Positions 22,408 to 33,923 of a stretch of DNA of 64,000 nucleotides are shown here, piece after piece. A model generated the notes under the pieces. It did not search any database and was not told the DNA's origin. It saw only the letters and a list, made by a program, of their open reading frames with translations. The position numbers were made by a program, and so were the translations under genes. Origin of the DNA: Cocos nucifera (taxonomy: Eukaryota > Streptophyta > Magnoliopsida > Arecales > Arecaceae); assembly GCA_006176705.1 (NCBI GenBank), contig QRFJ01007186.1, positions 1 through 64,000 of the forward strand, written 5' to 3'. Every line of letters starts with the position of its first letter. Within the stretch, counting starts at the first letter, position 1.

Positions 22408-24316
22408 CTCGTCTCTGTTGCAGTGCTGCCTTCTTCCTTTCTCGTCAGTCTTTTCTTGTCTGAATCGCACTAATCTGAAGACCCAACTTCCTTGGACATG
22501 GAGAGGAGAGAGAGGATCAAAAAGGTGGCATGGAGGAGAGAGAGGGGCAGCCTTGGGGTGTGGCTAAGAAAAGTTCTATTAAAGTTGGGCGCAGATAGGT
22601 CTTTATATAGACCCTACTGCGCCATGCAGTGCCACATCACCCTGGCCAATCACGTTGCTTCATTCAATTAGATCTAAATCTGATTGGTGGGATGATATCA
22701 CCTGATCTAATTAGATGAGAGACCCACAGATTCATCCTAAGATGGTGCCTAAGACTGGTCAAAGTCTATAGATGAGAGGGTCACCTAGTTTGAATCCAAG
22801 AAGCAACCTGGAGTCCCATCCGTATGGGACTCCAGGCATCCCTATCCATGGGCGCACGCCATCCAAGGCATGCACCCCTTCCTTTCTAATTTCTAGGGAG
22901 GGGACAAGCCCCTATCTACTCTCCAATAAATGCATTACACATGGGCAGATGTCCAAGAGTCAAAGGTCAACATTCGACCAAAGTCAAAGGATAAGAATTA
23001 GCAGGTGACAAAAAATGGTAGGTGTTGTCTTAAATTTATCTCATAAATTAAGACAACCCTTTTTTTACCTAGACAAGCACCAGTTAGACTAGGTAAAGAT
23101 ACCTGAGTGAGCACAAACTCATTTGGCTCAGTCGAGACAACTTTTAATGATAGAAAAAGGGGAATGTTAGGTTCAATCGTGTGCTAGCACGATTTTCTTG
23201 AACCTAATTGAATCTAATTCAAATCAATTGAACTGGGTTAGTCTAATTGATGATATCCAAAACCAAACCCTTATTTGTATGATCCAGTTAGGTTCAGTTC
23301 TGTATGATAATGGGATATGTCATGATCCCTATCTTCAACATCATCGAAACTCCTTCCGATGGATCAGAACTCTTCTGATTCAGACAACTAGAATGATCGA
23401 TCATCTAGATCATTCTAATTGCTCCCAAAATTCACCAGTGACATCTAGCAGTATATGGTGGCAACCCATTAAAGCTGAAAACGAACCTCTTGGTGCAGCT
23501 ACTTGTGTGATTAAGTTCTTCTATCTTGAGCCCCGATCAGACTAGGGTTAAGGTGAACTCGTCAAACCCTAATTTCTATCATATGATTTAATCATTCGAT
23601 TCAAGTTCGATGTGAAGACCTTAATAGAAACTCTTCCTATTATTTCACTCTCTACCATGGCCATGGGCTTATGGACTTGATTCTCATGATCATCATACCT
23701 CATCCACCAAGGTAGATAGATTCCATCTTGGTGCAATCCAATTCCTACAATGAACATGCTATAGCCAACATACACCTCAGGGTTCTGAATGGCTAGGAGA
23801 TCAAGTCATGGTGTAGTCAAACTATAACACCCTCAAGGTGAACTACCGATGCACCTCAGGTCAAAGAACCAGACACACCACTGCAGCTTCGAGTCAGTCA
23901 TCGATGAGAAGGTAGACTTCCTTATGACTACTCGAGGTGGTCACGCTCAGTGCCCTCATTCTCTAATGAGTACCTGTACTCTCGCTCCGATGTCTCTACA
24001 CCGTAGACTCAAGACTCATCTACTATAAAGAAGTGATTGTACACCAACCTTCCGGATCAATCACCATCCTCATGATGATCCTACGGTCAGGAGCATTTTA
24101 TGAGTTAATAATGAAAATTCTTGTCTTAAATTTTCAACTCTTGAAAATAAGAATTATCATTACCATTAACTCAAAGGATGTATCACAGACACTAAATGCA
24201 CATATATGTGATAGAAAATAACCCATTTTATTATTTATAGTCAAAATTATAATTTTATCCCTAGAAGTGTATTACAAGTGTCAGCCAATTCTGGCTTCTA
24301 GGGCACATATCTAACA
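22408..24316 (-). repeat. 3' LTR of minus-strand family A element, slightly truncated
   Basis: It aligns with about 30555-32471 of the complete LTR and ends GGGCACATATCTAACA at 24316, where the polypurine tract of this minus-strand element follows. The LTR end distal to the element (about 370 bp with TGAAGGAAA) is missing at the inverted junction near 22400-22408. The TATA region is retained at 22601-22610 on the minus strand. Confidence 0.88.
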
Positions 24317-24327
24317 AACTCCCACTT
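24317..24327 (-). other. Polypurine tract of minus-strand family A element
   Basis: Read on the minus strand this is AAGTGGGAGTT next to the LTR start TGTTAGATATG. It matches the plus-strand tract at 21674-21684. Confidence 0.85.
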
Positions 24328-27300
24328 GACCTAAAGCCAATTGGCTATAAATCTAAGTCCCATCTTCTCATGGTGGGCTTCGATCTTCTACCGGTCCAAC
24401 GGCTTTGTAAGTGGGTCCATCGTATTGTCTGTGGAGTCAACTCTCTTGACCTCGACGTAACCCTTCTCGAGGTAATCACGGATGAGGTGGTATCGCCGCT
24501 CGATGTGCTTGGATTTTTGGTGAGACCTTGGCTCCTTAGCAAGGGCTATGGCGCCATTGTTGTCATAGTATAGAGGAATGGCATTTGATGGCATCACTCC
24601 GATCTCTACGGCAAACTTTTTATACCAAAATGCCTTCTTTGTAGCTTCTGACATAGCGATATATTCTACTTCCATAGTGGAATCTGCTATCACAGTCTGC
24701 TTGGAACTTTTCCAACTGACAGCTCCACCATTGCACACAAATAGACTCCCAGATGTCGACTTTCGATCATCTACATCGGACATAAAATTCGAGTCTGTAT
24801 ATCCCTGGACTTGGAGTTCTCCATTACCAAAGATCAATAATCATATCCTTAGTTCTTCTCAAGTACTTAAGGATACATTTCACAGAAGTCCAGTGTTCTT
24901 CACCTAGGATTTGACTGATATCTGCTTGTGACACTCACAGCATGGGCTATATCAGGTCGTGTACATAACATGGCATACATGAGGCTCCCTATTGCAGAAG
25001 TATAAGGGATCTTGCTCATGCGTTCTATTTCCTCAGGTGTGCTGGCTAGGCACATCTTCTTGGAAAGATGAAATACCATGTCTGAAGGGTATTAATCCCC
25101 TCTTAGAGTTTTCCATACTAAACCTCTTTTAGCACTTCCTCTATGTACATCTTCTATGAAAGTCCTAGCATCCTATTCGGTCTATCTCCTATAGACCTTA
25201 ATTCCTAGAATAAAGGATGCTTCACCTAGGTCTTTCATGGAGAATTCTTTAGATAACCACATTTTGACTGTGGTCAACATGGGAATATCATTCCCAATAA
25301 GGAGGATGTCATCCATCTACAATACAATACGAGGAAGACAACAGCGCTCCCACTGACCTTTTTGAAAACACATGGTTCCTCCTCATTTTTGATGAAACCA
25401 AACATTTTTGATCACATCATTAAAATGAGTGTTTTTCCAGCTCCGAGATGCTTGCTTAAGTCCATATATGGACCTTTGCAGCTTGCAAACCTTGTGATCA
25501 GTATCACTGGATGTGAAACCTAGCGGCTGTTTCCATATAGATATCTTCCTCAAGATATCCATTTAGGAATGCCGTTTTCACGTCCATTTGCCATATATTC
25601 ATAATCGAAACTGCAAGCAATGTGCGGATGGATTTTAGCATAGCTACTAGCGGTATCCTGATAGTCAATGCCTTCACGTTGACTATAACCTTTTGCCACT
25701 AGTCTAGCCTTGAATGTCTCCACATTCCATCTGCACCAATCTTTCTCTTGAAGATCCATTTACACCCAATAGGTACTATACCTTTCGGTGGATCTACCAA
25801 GGTCCAGACTTGGTTTGAGTGCATCGAGTCATTTCTGACTTCATTGCCTCTAAGCCATTTCTCGGAGTCGATATCTGATATCGCCTCGTTGTAGGTTTTG
25901 GGATCATCACCATGAGCACCATTACCTACGAGGAACATTTCCTCTACATCCTCTGAAATAATACCTAAGTATCTTTCAGGGGGATGGAAAACTCTTTCCG
26001 ATCTACGAGGTGGAGGAGGTAGTGTTCTTATTGGCTCAACCTGATTTGGTTCCACTTGGTCCTTAGCTCGTTGCTTTGTGAGACTTTCTCATCAAGCTTA
26101 ATCTGCTTTTCCAATGCCGCTATCTTGAATAAACTATTTTTCAAGAAATATGGCATGTCGACTCACAATCACATTGTGGTCTTCTGGAATGTAGAAATAG
26201 TATCCTAATGACTCTTTAGGATATCCTATGAATCGAGCTCTAAAGGACCTAAACTCTAACTTGTCCGCTTGTTGTCTTTTGACATGAGCCGGACAACCCA
26301 AATTCTGAGATGACTCAGACTTGGTTTCTTACCGTGCCATATCTCATACGGTGTGGTAGGAACGGTTTTAGAGGGAACCCTATTCAGTAAGATAATTGAA
26401 GTTAACAATGAATGTCCCCAAAGAAAATCAGGGAGGTCTGTGAAGCTCATCATGGATCGAACCATATCCAATAGGAGTCCGATTTCTCCATTCTGAAACC
26501 CCATTGAGTTGAGGTGTTCCTGGTGGAGTCCATTGAGAGACTATGCCATTTTCCTTAAGATAGTCTAGGAATTCTCGACTAAGGTATTCACCTCCTCGAT
26601 CTGATCGAAGAACCTTAATGGGTTTTCCAGTTTGTTTTTCTACTTCATGTCTGAATTCTTTGAACTTTTCAAAAGCTTCAGACTTGTGTCTCATAAGATA
26701 CACATACCCATACCTAGACAGATCATCGGTAAAGGTAATGAAGTAGAAAAATTGCCTCTAGCCGGCACATCAAATGGGCCGCACACATCAGTATGTACTA
26801 GGGCAAGGAGATCTGTGGCCCTCTCCCCATGTCCAACAAAAGGGAGTTTAGTCATTTTGCCTTGAAGACAAGATTCACAAGTTGGATATGACTCGAAAGT
26901 CAATGGACTCAATAGCCCATTTTTCTCCAATTTGTTAATCCCTATCTTCTGCTATATGACCTAATCTCAGGTGCCATAGATATCATTAGGACTATCCCTT
27001 AGGACTATTTAGTTTTTGGCATTCACATTTTGCTCGATAGTTAAAATAGGTACATCAATATGTAACTGATAAAGACCATTAATAAGGAAACCATTTGCAA
27101 TTTTATTTCTTTTCATAAAGAATGTTACAATGGTCCTTAAGAAGAAGGTGATCACATAGCCTTCTTGTGCTAAGCATGAAACAGAAATCAAATTCCTGCT
27201 AGCTGCAGGCACATAATAACAGTCTTTTAAAACTAAGTCTAAACCAGATGGTAATCGAAGAGGGTATGTTCCACGGCTACTGCAGCAACTCTTGCTCCAT

Positions 27301-27460
27301 TACCGCGTACGGATCATGTCTCCATCCCTCAGCCTCCTGCTATCCTCAAGACCCTGCATAGAAGTGCATAGTGAGCACTAGATCCAGAGTCAAGCACCCA
27401 ACTGGATGCAGAAGAAACCGTAAGGTTAGACTCAATAACGAGCATACCTCCAGAAGGACC
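24328..27460 (-). pseudogene. pol: Copia pol pseudogene, family A, minus strand
   Basis: Reading leftwards from about 27460, the domains are protease, integrase, linker, RT and RNase H. The protease DSGSS sits near 27390. The integrase has the zinc domain at about 26880-26990 and TDVCGPF, SDRGGEY and GVSEWRNRT between 26790 and 26480. The PPPPRRSERV linker starts near 26020. RT starts at 25810 (PIGCKWIFKRK). RNase H at 24837-24388 has TDSNF, MEVEY, LYYDNN and DPLTKPLDR. At the RT active site (about 25308-25322) the Tyr codon of YVDD has become a stop and Val has become Met. Many one-base indels break the frame. RNase H is the best-preserved part (149 open codons). It is about equally close to the plus-strand copy at 18546-21672. 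Confidence 0.9.
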
Positions 27461-28283
27461 TTCCTTCTTGTTCTTTAGGGTGGCCAGGTAAGTAGGGCAG
27501 TTCCGCTTTCCAATGGCCGTCGCTGTTGCAATGGAAACACTTTCCTTTGTCATCGACCTTCTTCTTCGCTTGCCTTTTTTTCTTTCTCCTTCACCTTTCT
27601 TTTTCACAGACTTCTTTTTCTTTCCATAAGACTTTCTTTTGGAAGAAGTCCATTCCATAGCAAGAACTGAGCCTTTAGAACCTTTCATAGAAAGCTCAGC
27701 GGTAACCAGCATATTCATCAATTCGGCCAAGGAATTTTGAAGTTTATGCATGTGGTAATTCATGATGAATTGCCCATATGCATCAGTCAAGGATTGCAGA
27801 ATAATATCATTCTGCAGATCCAAGTCTAACTTCACACCTCACACCGAGCTTCTCAAGCTCTTCCATGTCCTTGATCATTGTCAGACAGTGATCTTGGACT
27901 GACTGCCCATCACGCATCTTAGCCTTAAAAAGTCATTTCGTGACTTGATATTTGGCTGCGCGACTCTGTTCACCAAACATCTCCTGTAGGTGAGCCAACA
28001 TTTGGCGAGCAGTCCCGATATCTTCATGTTGGCGCTGGAGCTCATCAGACATCGAGCCCAACATGTAGTATCTGGCCTTATTATCTTCGTCAATCCATTT
28101 TTCCAGAGACGCTCTCTGTTCAGTGGATGGACGAGCTGGTAAGGTGGGAGGGTCCTGGTCCAAAACATGGGTTAACTTCTCTGAACCCAAAATAATTTTG
28201 TAGTTCCTGAGCCAATCTTTATAATTGGGTCCGGTCAGTCTATGTGTGTCTAGGATACGTGCCAATGGGTTGGACGCAGACAT
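27437..28283 (-). pseudogene. gag: Copia gag pseudogene, family A, minus strand
   Basis: The first 116 codons from the ATG at 28283 are open and show the gag N-terminus (LARILDTHRLTGPNYKDWLRN, then SEKLTHVLDQDPP). They end at the UGA 27935-27933 that is shared by the plus-strand copies. After it the same frame would continue LFKAKMRDG, but indels interrupt it. The next open piece at 27835-27329 has DIILQSL, the lysine-rich tail and the knuckle GHWKRNC region in a shifted frame. Shape and length are those of a roughly 270-residue copia gag. Confidence 0.87.
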
Positions 28284-30166
28284 TTTTCCTGTAGAGAGTC
28301 AAAGATTCTAGTTAGATACTTGTAATTTTGACTTGACCAATTTGTTTAGGGAATTTTATTTTTAAACAAATTAGCTCCCACTATTTTCTCGGATCCCTAC
28401 ACTCCCTCTGTAGAGATGCGAAAATCTCCGCGATTAATGATTTCTAGTGGGTGGTGCGGTCTCACCAACTGACTCATCACCTCACCTAACAGTTATTGGT
28501 GATGGGTTAGCCAATGAGTGAACAACTCTTGTTCAATGATTCTCTAATCATGGTGCACCCAAACTTGGTCTCTAATTCATGAATCTCACCGTATCCAGGA
28601 ATATTGATCCACTCCTTAGTTAAGTCAGACCCACCATTTGCATAGACTGGATTCCTAATTGAGGTCTCTCACCGTATCCGGAAATATTGAGCCCAACTCA
28701 TCCTCCAGCCCATAGCATCCAATGCCTAATAGACATGGTTGCATCTTTCCCGGTGCAACTGAGCCACTGTATCCAGCCGAGAACAATCAACCCCGGGAAG
28801 GGCCCGCACATCTACAATGGTGGAAGACCTCAGACTTAATCTTTTCTTAGGGAGAATTGATTCAGGTCTCATTAAACTAGACTTGGCATTAGTCATAACA
28901 ATTATGACTAACCTAGTGGCATGGGTTAGCTCGGATTATTGACCACCTCAGATCAGAACTGTGTCAACAGATATGGCCAGGTAAGTGAGACCGGTGGAAG
29001 GAATATGCCATTAACTCGCACAAGAACGCATTCAGGTCGAGTAGCTTCCAATTAAAAACCAGTCGGTCGTATGTGCCAAACTTACCTTAGACACCAAATT
29101 GTTGAGTCAGAACCAATTGGGTTAGCCTACAATCCAGACTCTAACCTCTGAGCCTAATTAGGTCTTGCTTGATCGTGACTCACTGATCGATCTTGACCCA
29201 GACTTAATCCTATTAGGCTGGTCAATTTAAGCATTGTTGATCCCATCTAACCAACTCTTGATTCGGTTTGATCAACCGCTTAGACCTAATTGAGCTACCC
29301 AAGCCCGAACCCAGTATTATGAATATGTCTTAGATCTAAAAATTCTCAATTTTAGACCTAATTAATATTTCCATAAACTTAATTCTTAATTAAGTTTAGG
29401 GTTCATAAACAAAATATGCACAATAAATCCTAGGGTTTCAGGATCTAGGGTTTTGCAGAAAGTAAGTTTTGGATTTCTGATTAAGGACGAACACGCAGCA
29501 CCCCTACACGTCATCATAAGAACACCCCATCGAATGGGAGAGGGCCTTTAAACCCTTCTTCGTTCTTATGACCGGACGGCCAAGAGGAACGCCTTAATCA
29601 GGAACATAAATAATCTACAAAAAGTAATTAGATCTATATCATATATCTCATATATAAAAATTGATCTAATCAAAAATGGCATATTTTGCATACATCTCAT
29701 GTATCAAATCATGCATTTTTCAGATCTAAATTATCTCATAATAATCTAAAAAATTAGATTTAAATTGATCTAATCAAATAAAATTCTAATCTAGACAATT
29801 ATTGTAGAACTATTCTACAACTAGTCTAGACATGCATCTATCATATCTCATATGATATTTAAATTTAAATTTAATTTATTTTTTATTTTCAGATGTTATT
29901 ATAATATTTATAATATCAAAAAAATAGTAAATAAATAGATCTAAAATATGATTTAATCAAATTAAAAATTATGATTATGCAAGACTATTCTATAGAACTA
30001 TTCTATTCTAGAACTAGTCATGCATATCTTCATACATTTTTAGATCCAAATCAATTTAATTTTAATTTTTAATTTTTGATTTTAGATCTGATCACATCTC
30101 ATGTGACATCTAAAATCACTTAATTTATCAAATTAAATTAGATCTAAATAAATTTTATAAGAACCT
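28284..30166 (-). other. Untranslated leader of minus-strand family A element
   Basis: It is collinear with 15815-17703 in reverse and includes the hairpin arms at 29514-29523 and 29562-29571 and the two GGATACGGTGAG-type repeats. One of these is altered to GGATACGGTGAGAGACC near 28665. No gene is seen in it. Confidence 0.82.
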
Positions 30167-30179
30167 GACTCTGATACCA
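30167..30179 (-). other. Primer binding site, minus strand
   Basis: On the minus strand this reads TGGTATCAGAGTC, one base different from the site at 15802. It lies two bases from the LTR end TTTCCTTCA at 30182. Confidence 0.88.
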
Positions 30180-30181
30180 GT

Positions 30182-32471
30182 TGAAGGAAAATCCTGAATT
30201 TTGGGGGTCAGGTTCGTTCAGATCTGATTAGATCGAGAGGCATATTTCAAAAATTTTTTCTTAGATCTTAATCAGATCTGATATTTTTTAGATCTGATTT
30301 TATAATCTAATAAATAGAAAAATTAAATTAAATTAAATCTAAATTAGTTTTACCTTGACATGGGTAATCCGATTACCCATTGATGATCTTGCTGATTGGC
30401 TGAGGTTTTGGATCTAGCCATGCAAGCACCTGACCTCTATCGGTATTCACTCACACTGAATCTAGAGATCTTCTCCTTCTTTATCACATATCCAAAAATT
30501 AGATCTAGATCTAATTTAGAGGATCTTTGAAACTCCTTTTGAAGATCTATTGTCGTCTCTGCAGCAGTGCTGTCTTCTTCTTTTTTCGTCAGCCTTTTCT
30601 TGCCTGAATCGCTCTAATCTGAGTGCCCAACTTCCTTGAGTTAGGAGAGAAGAGAGAGGATCAGAAAGGTGGCATAGAGGAGAGAGAGGGGTAGTCTTGG
30701 GGCATGGTTAAGAAAAGTTCTAATAAAGTTTGGTGCAGATAGGTCTTTATATAGACCCTGCTACGCCATGCAGTGCCACATCACCCCGGTCAATCATGTT
30801 GCTTCGTTCAATCAGATTTAAATCTGATTGGTGGCATGACATCACCTGATCCAATCAAATGAGAGATCCATAGATTCATCCTAAGATGGCGCCTAAGACT
30901 GATCCAAGTCTATAGATGAGGGTCACCTAGTTTGAATCCAAGAAGCAACCTAGAGTCCCATTCGTATGGGACTCCAGGCATCCCTATGCATGGGCTCACA
31001 GCATCCAAGGTGTGCACCCCTTCCTTTCTAATTTTCAGGAAGGGGACAAGATCCTATATGCTCTCAAATAAGTGCATGACACATGGGCAGATGTCCAAGG
31101 GTCAAAGGTCAACGTTTGAACAAAGTCAAAGGACAAGAATTAGCAGGTGATGGAAAATGGTAGGTGTTGTCTTAAATTTATCTCATAAATTAAGACAACC
31201 CTTTTCTGACCTAGACAAGCTTCAGTCAGACCAGATAAAGGTACCTGAGTGAGCACAAACTCATTTGGCTCGGTCGAGAGAACTTTTAATGATAGAAAAA
31301 GGAGAATGTTAGGTTCAATCGTGTGCTAGCATGATTTTCTTAAACCTAATTGAATCTAATTCAAATCAATTGAACTGGATTAGTTCAATTGATGATCACC
31401 AGATTCAAACCCTTGTTTGTGTGATCCCAGTTAGGTTCAGTTCTGTATGGTAATGGGATATGTCATGATCTCTATCATCGACATCATCGAAACTCCTTTC
31501 GATGGATCAGAACTCTTCTGATTCAGATACAGCTAGAATGATCGATCATCTAAATCATTCTAATTGCTTCCCAAAATCCACCAGTGACACCTAGCAGTAT
31601 ATGGTGGCAACCCATCAGAGCTGAATGCGAACCTCTTGGTGCAGCTACTTGTGTGATTAAGTTCTTCTATCTTGAGCCCCGATCAGATTAGGGTTAAGGT
31701 GAACTCATCAAACCCTAGTTTTCATCATATGATTTAATCATTCGATTCAAGTCCGATGTGAAAACCTTAAATAGAAACTCTTTCTATTATTTCACTCTCT
31801 ACCATGGCCATGGGCTTATGGACTTGATTCTCATGATCATCATAGGGCTGCTCCTCATCCACCGAGGTAGATAGATTCCATCTTGATGCAATCCAGTTCC
31901 TACAATGAACATGCTATAGCCAACATACACCTCAGGGTTCCATATGGCTAGGAGACCGAGTAATGGTGTAGTCAAACTATAACACCCTCAAGGTGAACTG
32001 TCGATGCATCTCAGGTCAAAGAACCAGACACACTACTGCAGCATCGAGTCAGTCATTGACGAGAAGGTAGACTTCCTTAATGACTACTCGAGGTGGTCAC
32101 GCTCAGTGCCCTCATTCTCTAACGAGTACCTATACTCTCGCTCTGGTGTCTCCACACCATAGACTCAAGACTCATCTACTAAAAGAAGTGATTGTACACT
32201 AACCTTTTGGATCAATCACCATCCTCGTGATGATCCTATGGTCAGGAGCATTTTATGAGTTAATAATGAAAATTCTTATCTTAAATTTTCAACTCTTGAA
32301 AATAAGAATTATTATTACCATTAACTCAAGGGATGTATCACAGACACTAAATACACATATGTGATAGAAAATAACTCATTTTATTATTTATAATCAAAAT
32401 TATAATTTTGTCTCTAGAAGTGTATCATAAGTGTCAGCCAATTTTGGCTTCTAGGGCACACGTATCTAACA
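30182..32471 (-). repeat. Complete 5' LTR of minus-strand family A element
   Basis: This is the only full-length A LTR in the window and the reference for the others. On the minus strand it starts TGTTAGATACGTGTGCCC (32471) and ends TTTCCTTCA (30182), 2,290 bp. The TATA box CTATATAAAG lies at 30745-30754 on the minus strand. The right flank GTCCTAACATGAGC is the tandem repeat of a gypsy element, so this A element inserted into that array. The opposite end of the element is truncated, so no target-site duplication can be checked. Confidence 0.92.
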
Positions 32472-32640
32472 GTCCTAACATGAGCAAAGTCGATGACCTC
32501 ATCGATATAAGATGGGATGGAGGGAGAGACCCTACCGACAACCCTAATGCACCCCAATAAGCCATGTTAAGAACAGAAGGAAAGCCTCGTCCTAACATAA
32601 GCAAAGGTTGGAACCTCATAGACCAAAGACGTGGAAAAGG
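32472..32640 (-). repeat. Remnant of 116-bp tandem repeat array of gypsy element G1
   Basis: About 1.4 units match, in reverse, the array at 61580-62664. Shared landmarks include CCTAACATGAGCAAAGTCG, GATGGGA.GGAGGGAGAG and GCACCCCAATA. The array is cut on its left by the A element LTR. It lies beyond the second antisense gene, the same relative place as in the other gypsy copy. Confidence 0.75.
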
Positions 32641-32996
32641 AAGAAGCTCGGTGGAGAATCCTTACATGTGTTTTCCCACGACAACCTGACTACCTCAAAT
32701 ACGAAAGACAAAATCTTATCCTAGTTTGCAGAAGAGGTCCTAGTTCGACATCCACAACAAGCCCTGCATCCACAATGAGCTCGACATCCACAACAAGCAT
32801 TTCATTAGAAGACGACAAAGAGAAAAATGAGGTAAAAAAAAGGTAAGGCCACAAATTGGCCTCAGATTCAAGCAAAATGAAAATAACGAGAAATGTATTA
32901 TTCCATTATAAAAATGAGTCCATTACAAGTAAAACATAGGCCGACAAGGTTCATTACACTAAAAGAAAGGAAAAAGAGAGGGAAGAGGCTGAAGCT
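32641..32996. other. Spacer between repeat remnant and antisense gene 2
   Basis: No gene is recognised. The part near 32880-32990 resembles, in reverse, 61300-61390 downstream of gene 2 in the other gypsy copy (TTATAATGGAATAATAC against TTATAATGAAGGAATATT). It probably holds the gene's 3' UTR. The plus-strand frame at 32631-32846 has a Ser/Thr run from a simple CATCCACAA repeat and is not supported as a gene. Confidence 0.5.
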
Positions 32997-33800
32997 CTAA
33001 GGTGAACCAGATTCTTTGGACTTTGGGCTACCAGCTCTGGCCATCACTAAGGCCTGCTTTAGCCTAAGGATCTCCTCGTCAAGTTCCTTCTTCTTATAGA
33101 GACCATCTACATACATTCTGTTGGTGAGCTGAAACTTACCCTCAAGCTCTCGCCGTTGTCTCCTTAAAACCTCAGACTCGCCCTCCGCATCCTCAACAGC
33201 CCGATGTTCATAGGTGAGCTGAAGCTTCAGTCATTGAACCTCGGCCTGCTCCACCCCAAGCACCTCTGAAAGCTCACCGACGGTCCTCTTCAAGTAGGCA
33301 ATCTCCTCTGACTCACCACTCATGCTGGATTCTCGATTATTGTGTAGTCGCTTCCGAAGATGAGCTGCCTCATCTCTGGCAACCTTGAGCTCACCTTCAA
33401 GCTTGGACATCTTCTTCACCTAGGTCACTCGATAGCTATTATGCCAGTCCTCAGTATCTTGCAGCTGCTTCCAAAGTTGAAAAAACTTTATTGACCAGTC
33501 CCAGTTATACCAAGCCTTATCGATAGACCATGGCGAGCTTCCTTCTAGAGAGCTAATCTTCGCTATTAGTGCCTAAGACTTATCGCTGGCATTTTTCTTG
33601 AGTTCAGCAATCTTCTTCGCGAAGCTGCCCTTTCGGATACTGAAGCTCACCGCTTCCTTCATATGCAAGCCTCGGAGGTGAGTGACCTCTTTGGTCGCCT
33701 CAGAAACATTCTTTGACGAGGCTTGAAGGTCATCCTCCATCTTCTTCAACTTCTTTCCTCAAGTTCTTTATCAAGGGCATTATCGAAATCCCCTAAGGCA
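32997..33800 (-). pseudogene. Antisense gene 2 of gypsy element G1: coiled-coil protein, broken
   Basis: Read on the minus strand, the frame shows long Leu/Glu/Lys/Arg-rich stretches typical of a coiled coil: TKEVTHL near 33690, SFSIRKGSF near 33645, KKMSKLEGELKVARDEAAHL at 33419-33360, then EILRLKQALVMARAG and a terminal SKESGSP with UAG at 32999-32997. Several in-frame stops interrupt it, for example TGG to TAG at about 33572 where the other copy has Trp. The homologue lies at 60410-61293 in gypsy copy G2, following gene 1 in the same order. The function is unknown. It may be a separate protein or a downstream part of the same transcript as gene 1. Confidence 0.6.
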
Positions 33801-33923
33801 GTGGATCAGCATTAGTGGGAGACTGCATTCGAGATACGAAAAGTGCTCAAAGGTATGGAAAATATTCACTTCATTTAATCAAAACTTTTGAGTACAAGAT
33901 AAAAAAAAAAGAAAAATGTACAA

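Noticed and set aside
14580..32471. Large palindrome as a pure fold-back assembly error
   Set aside because: The arms carry private indels and substitutions, and different sequence lies outside each arm, so a single molecule read twice does not explain it fully. It remains worth confirming with spanning reads.
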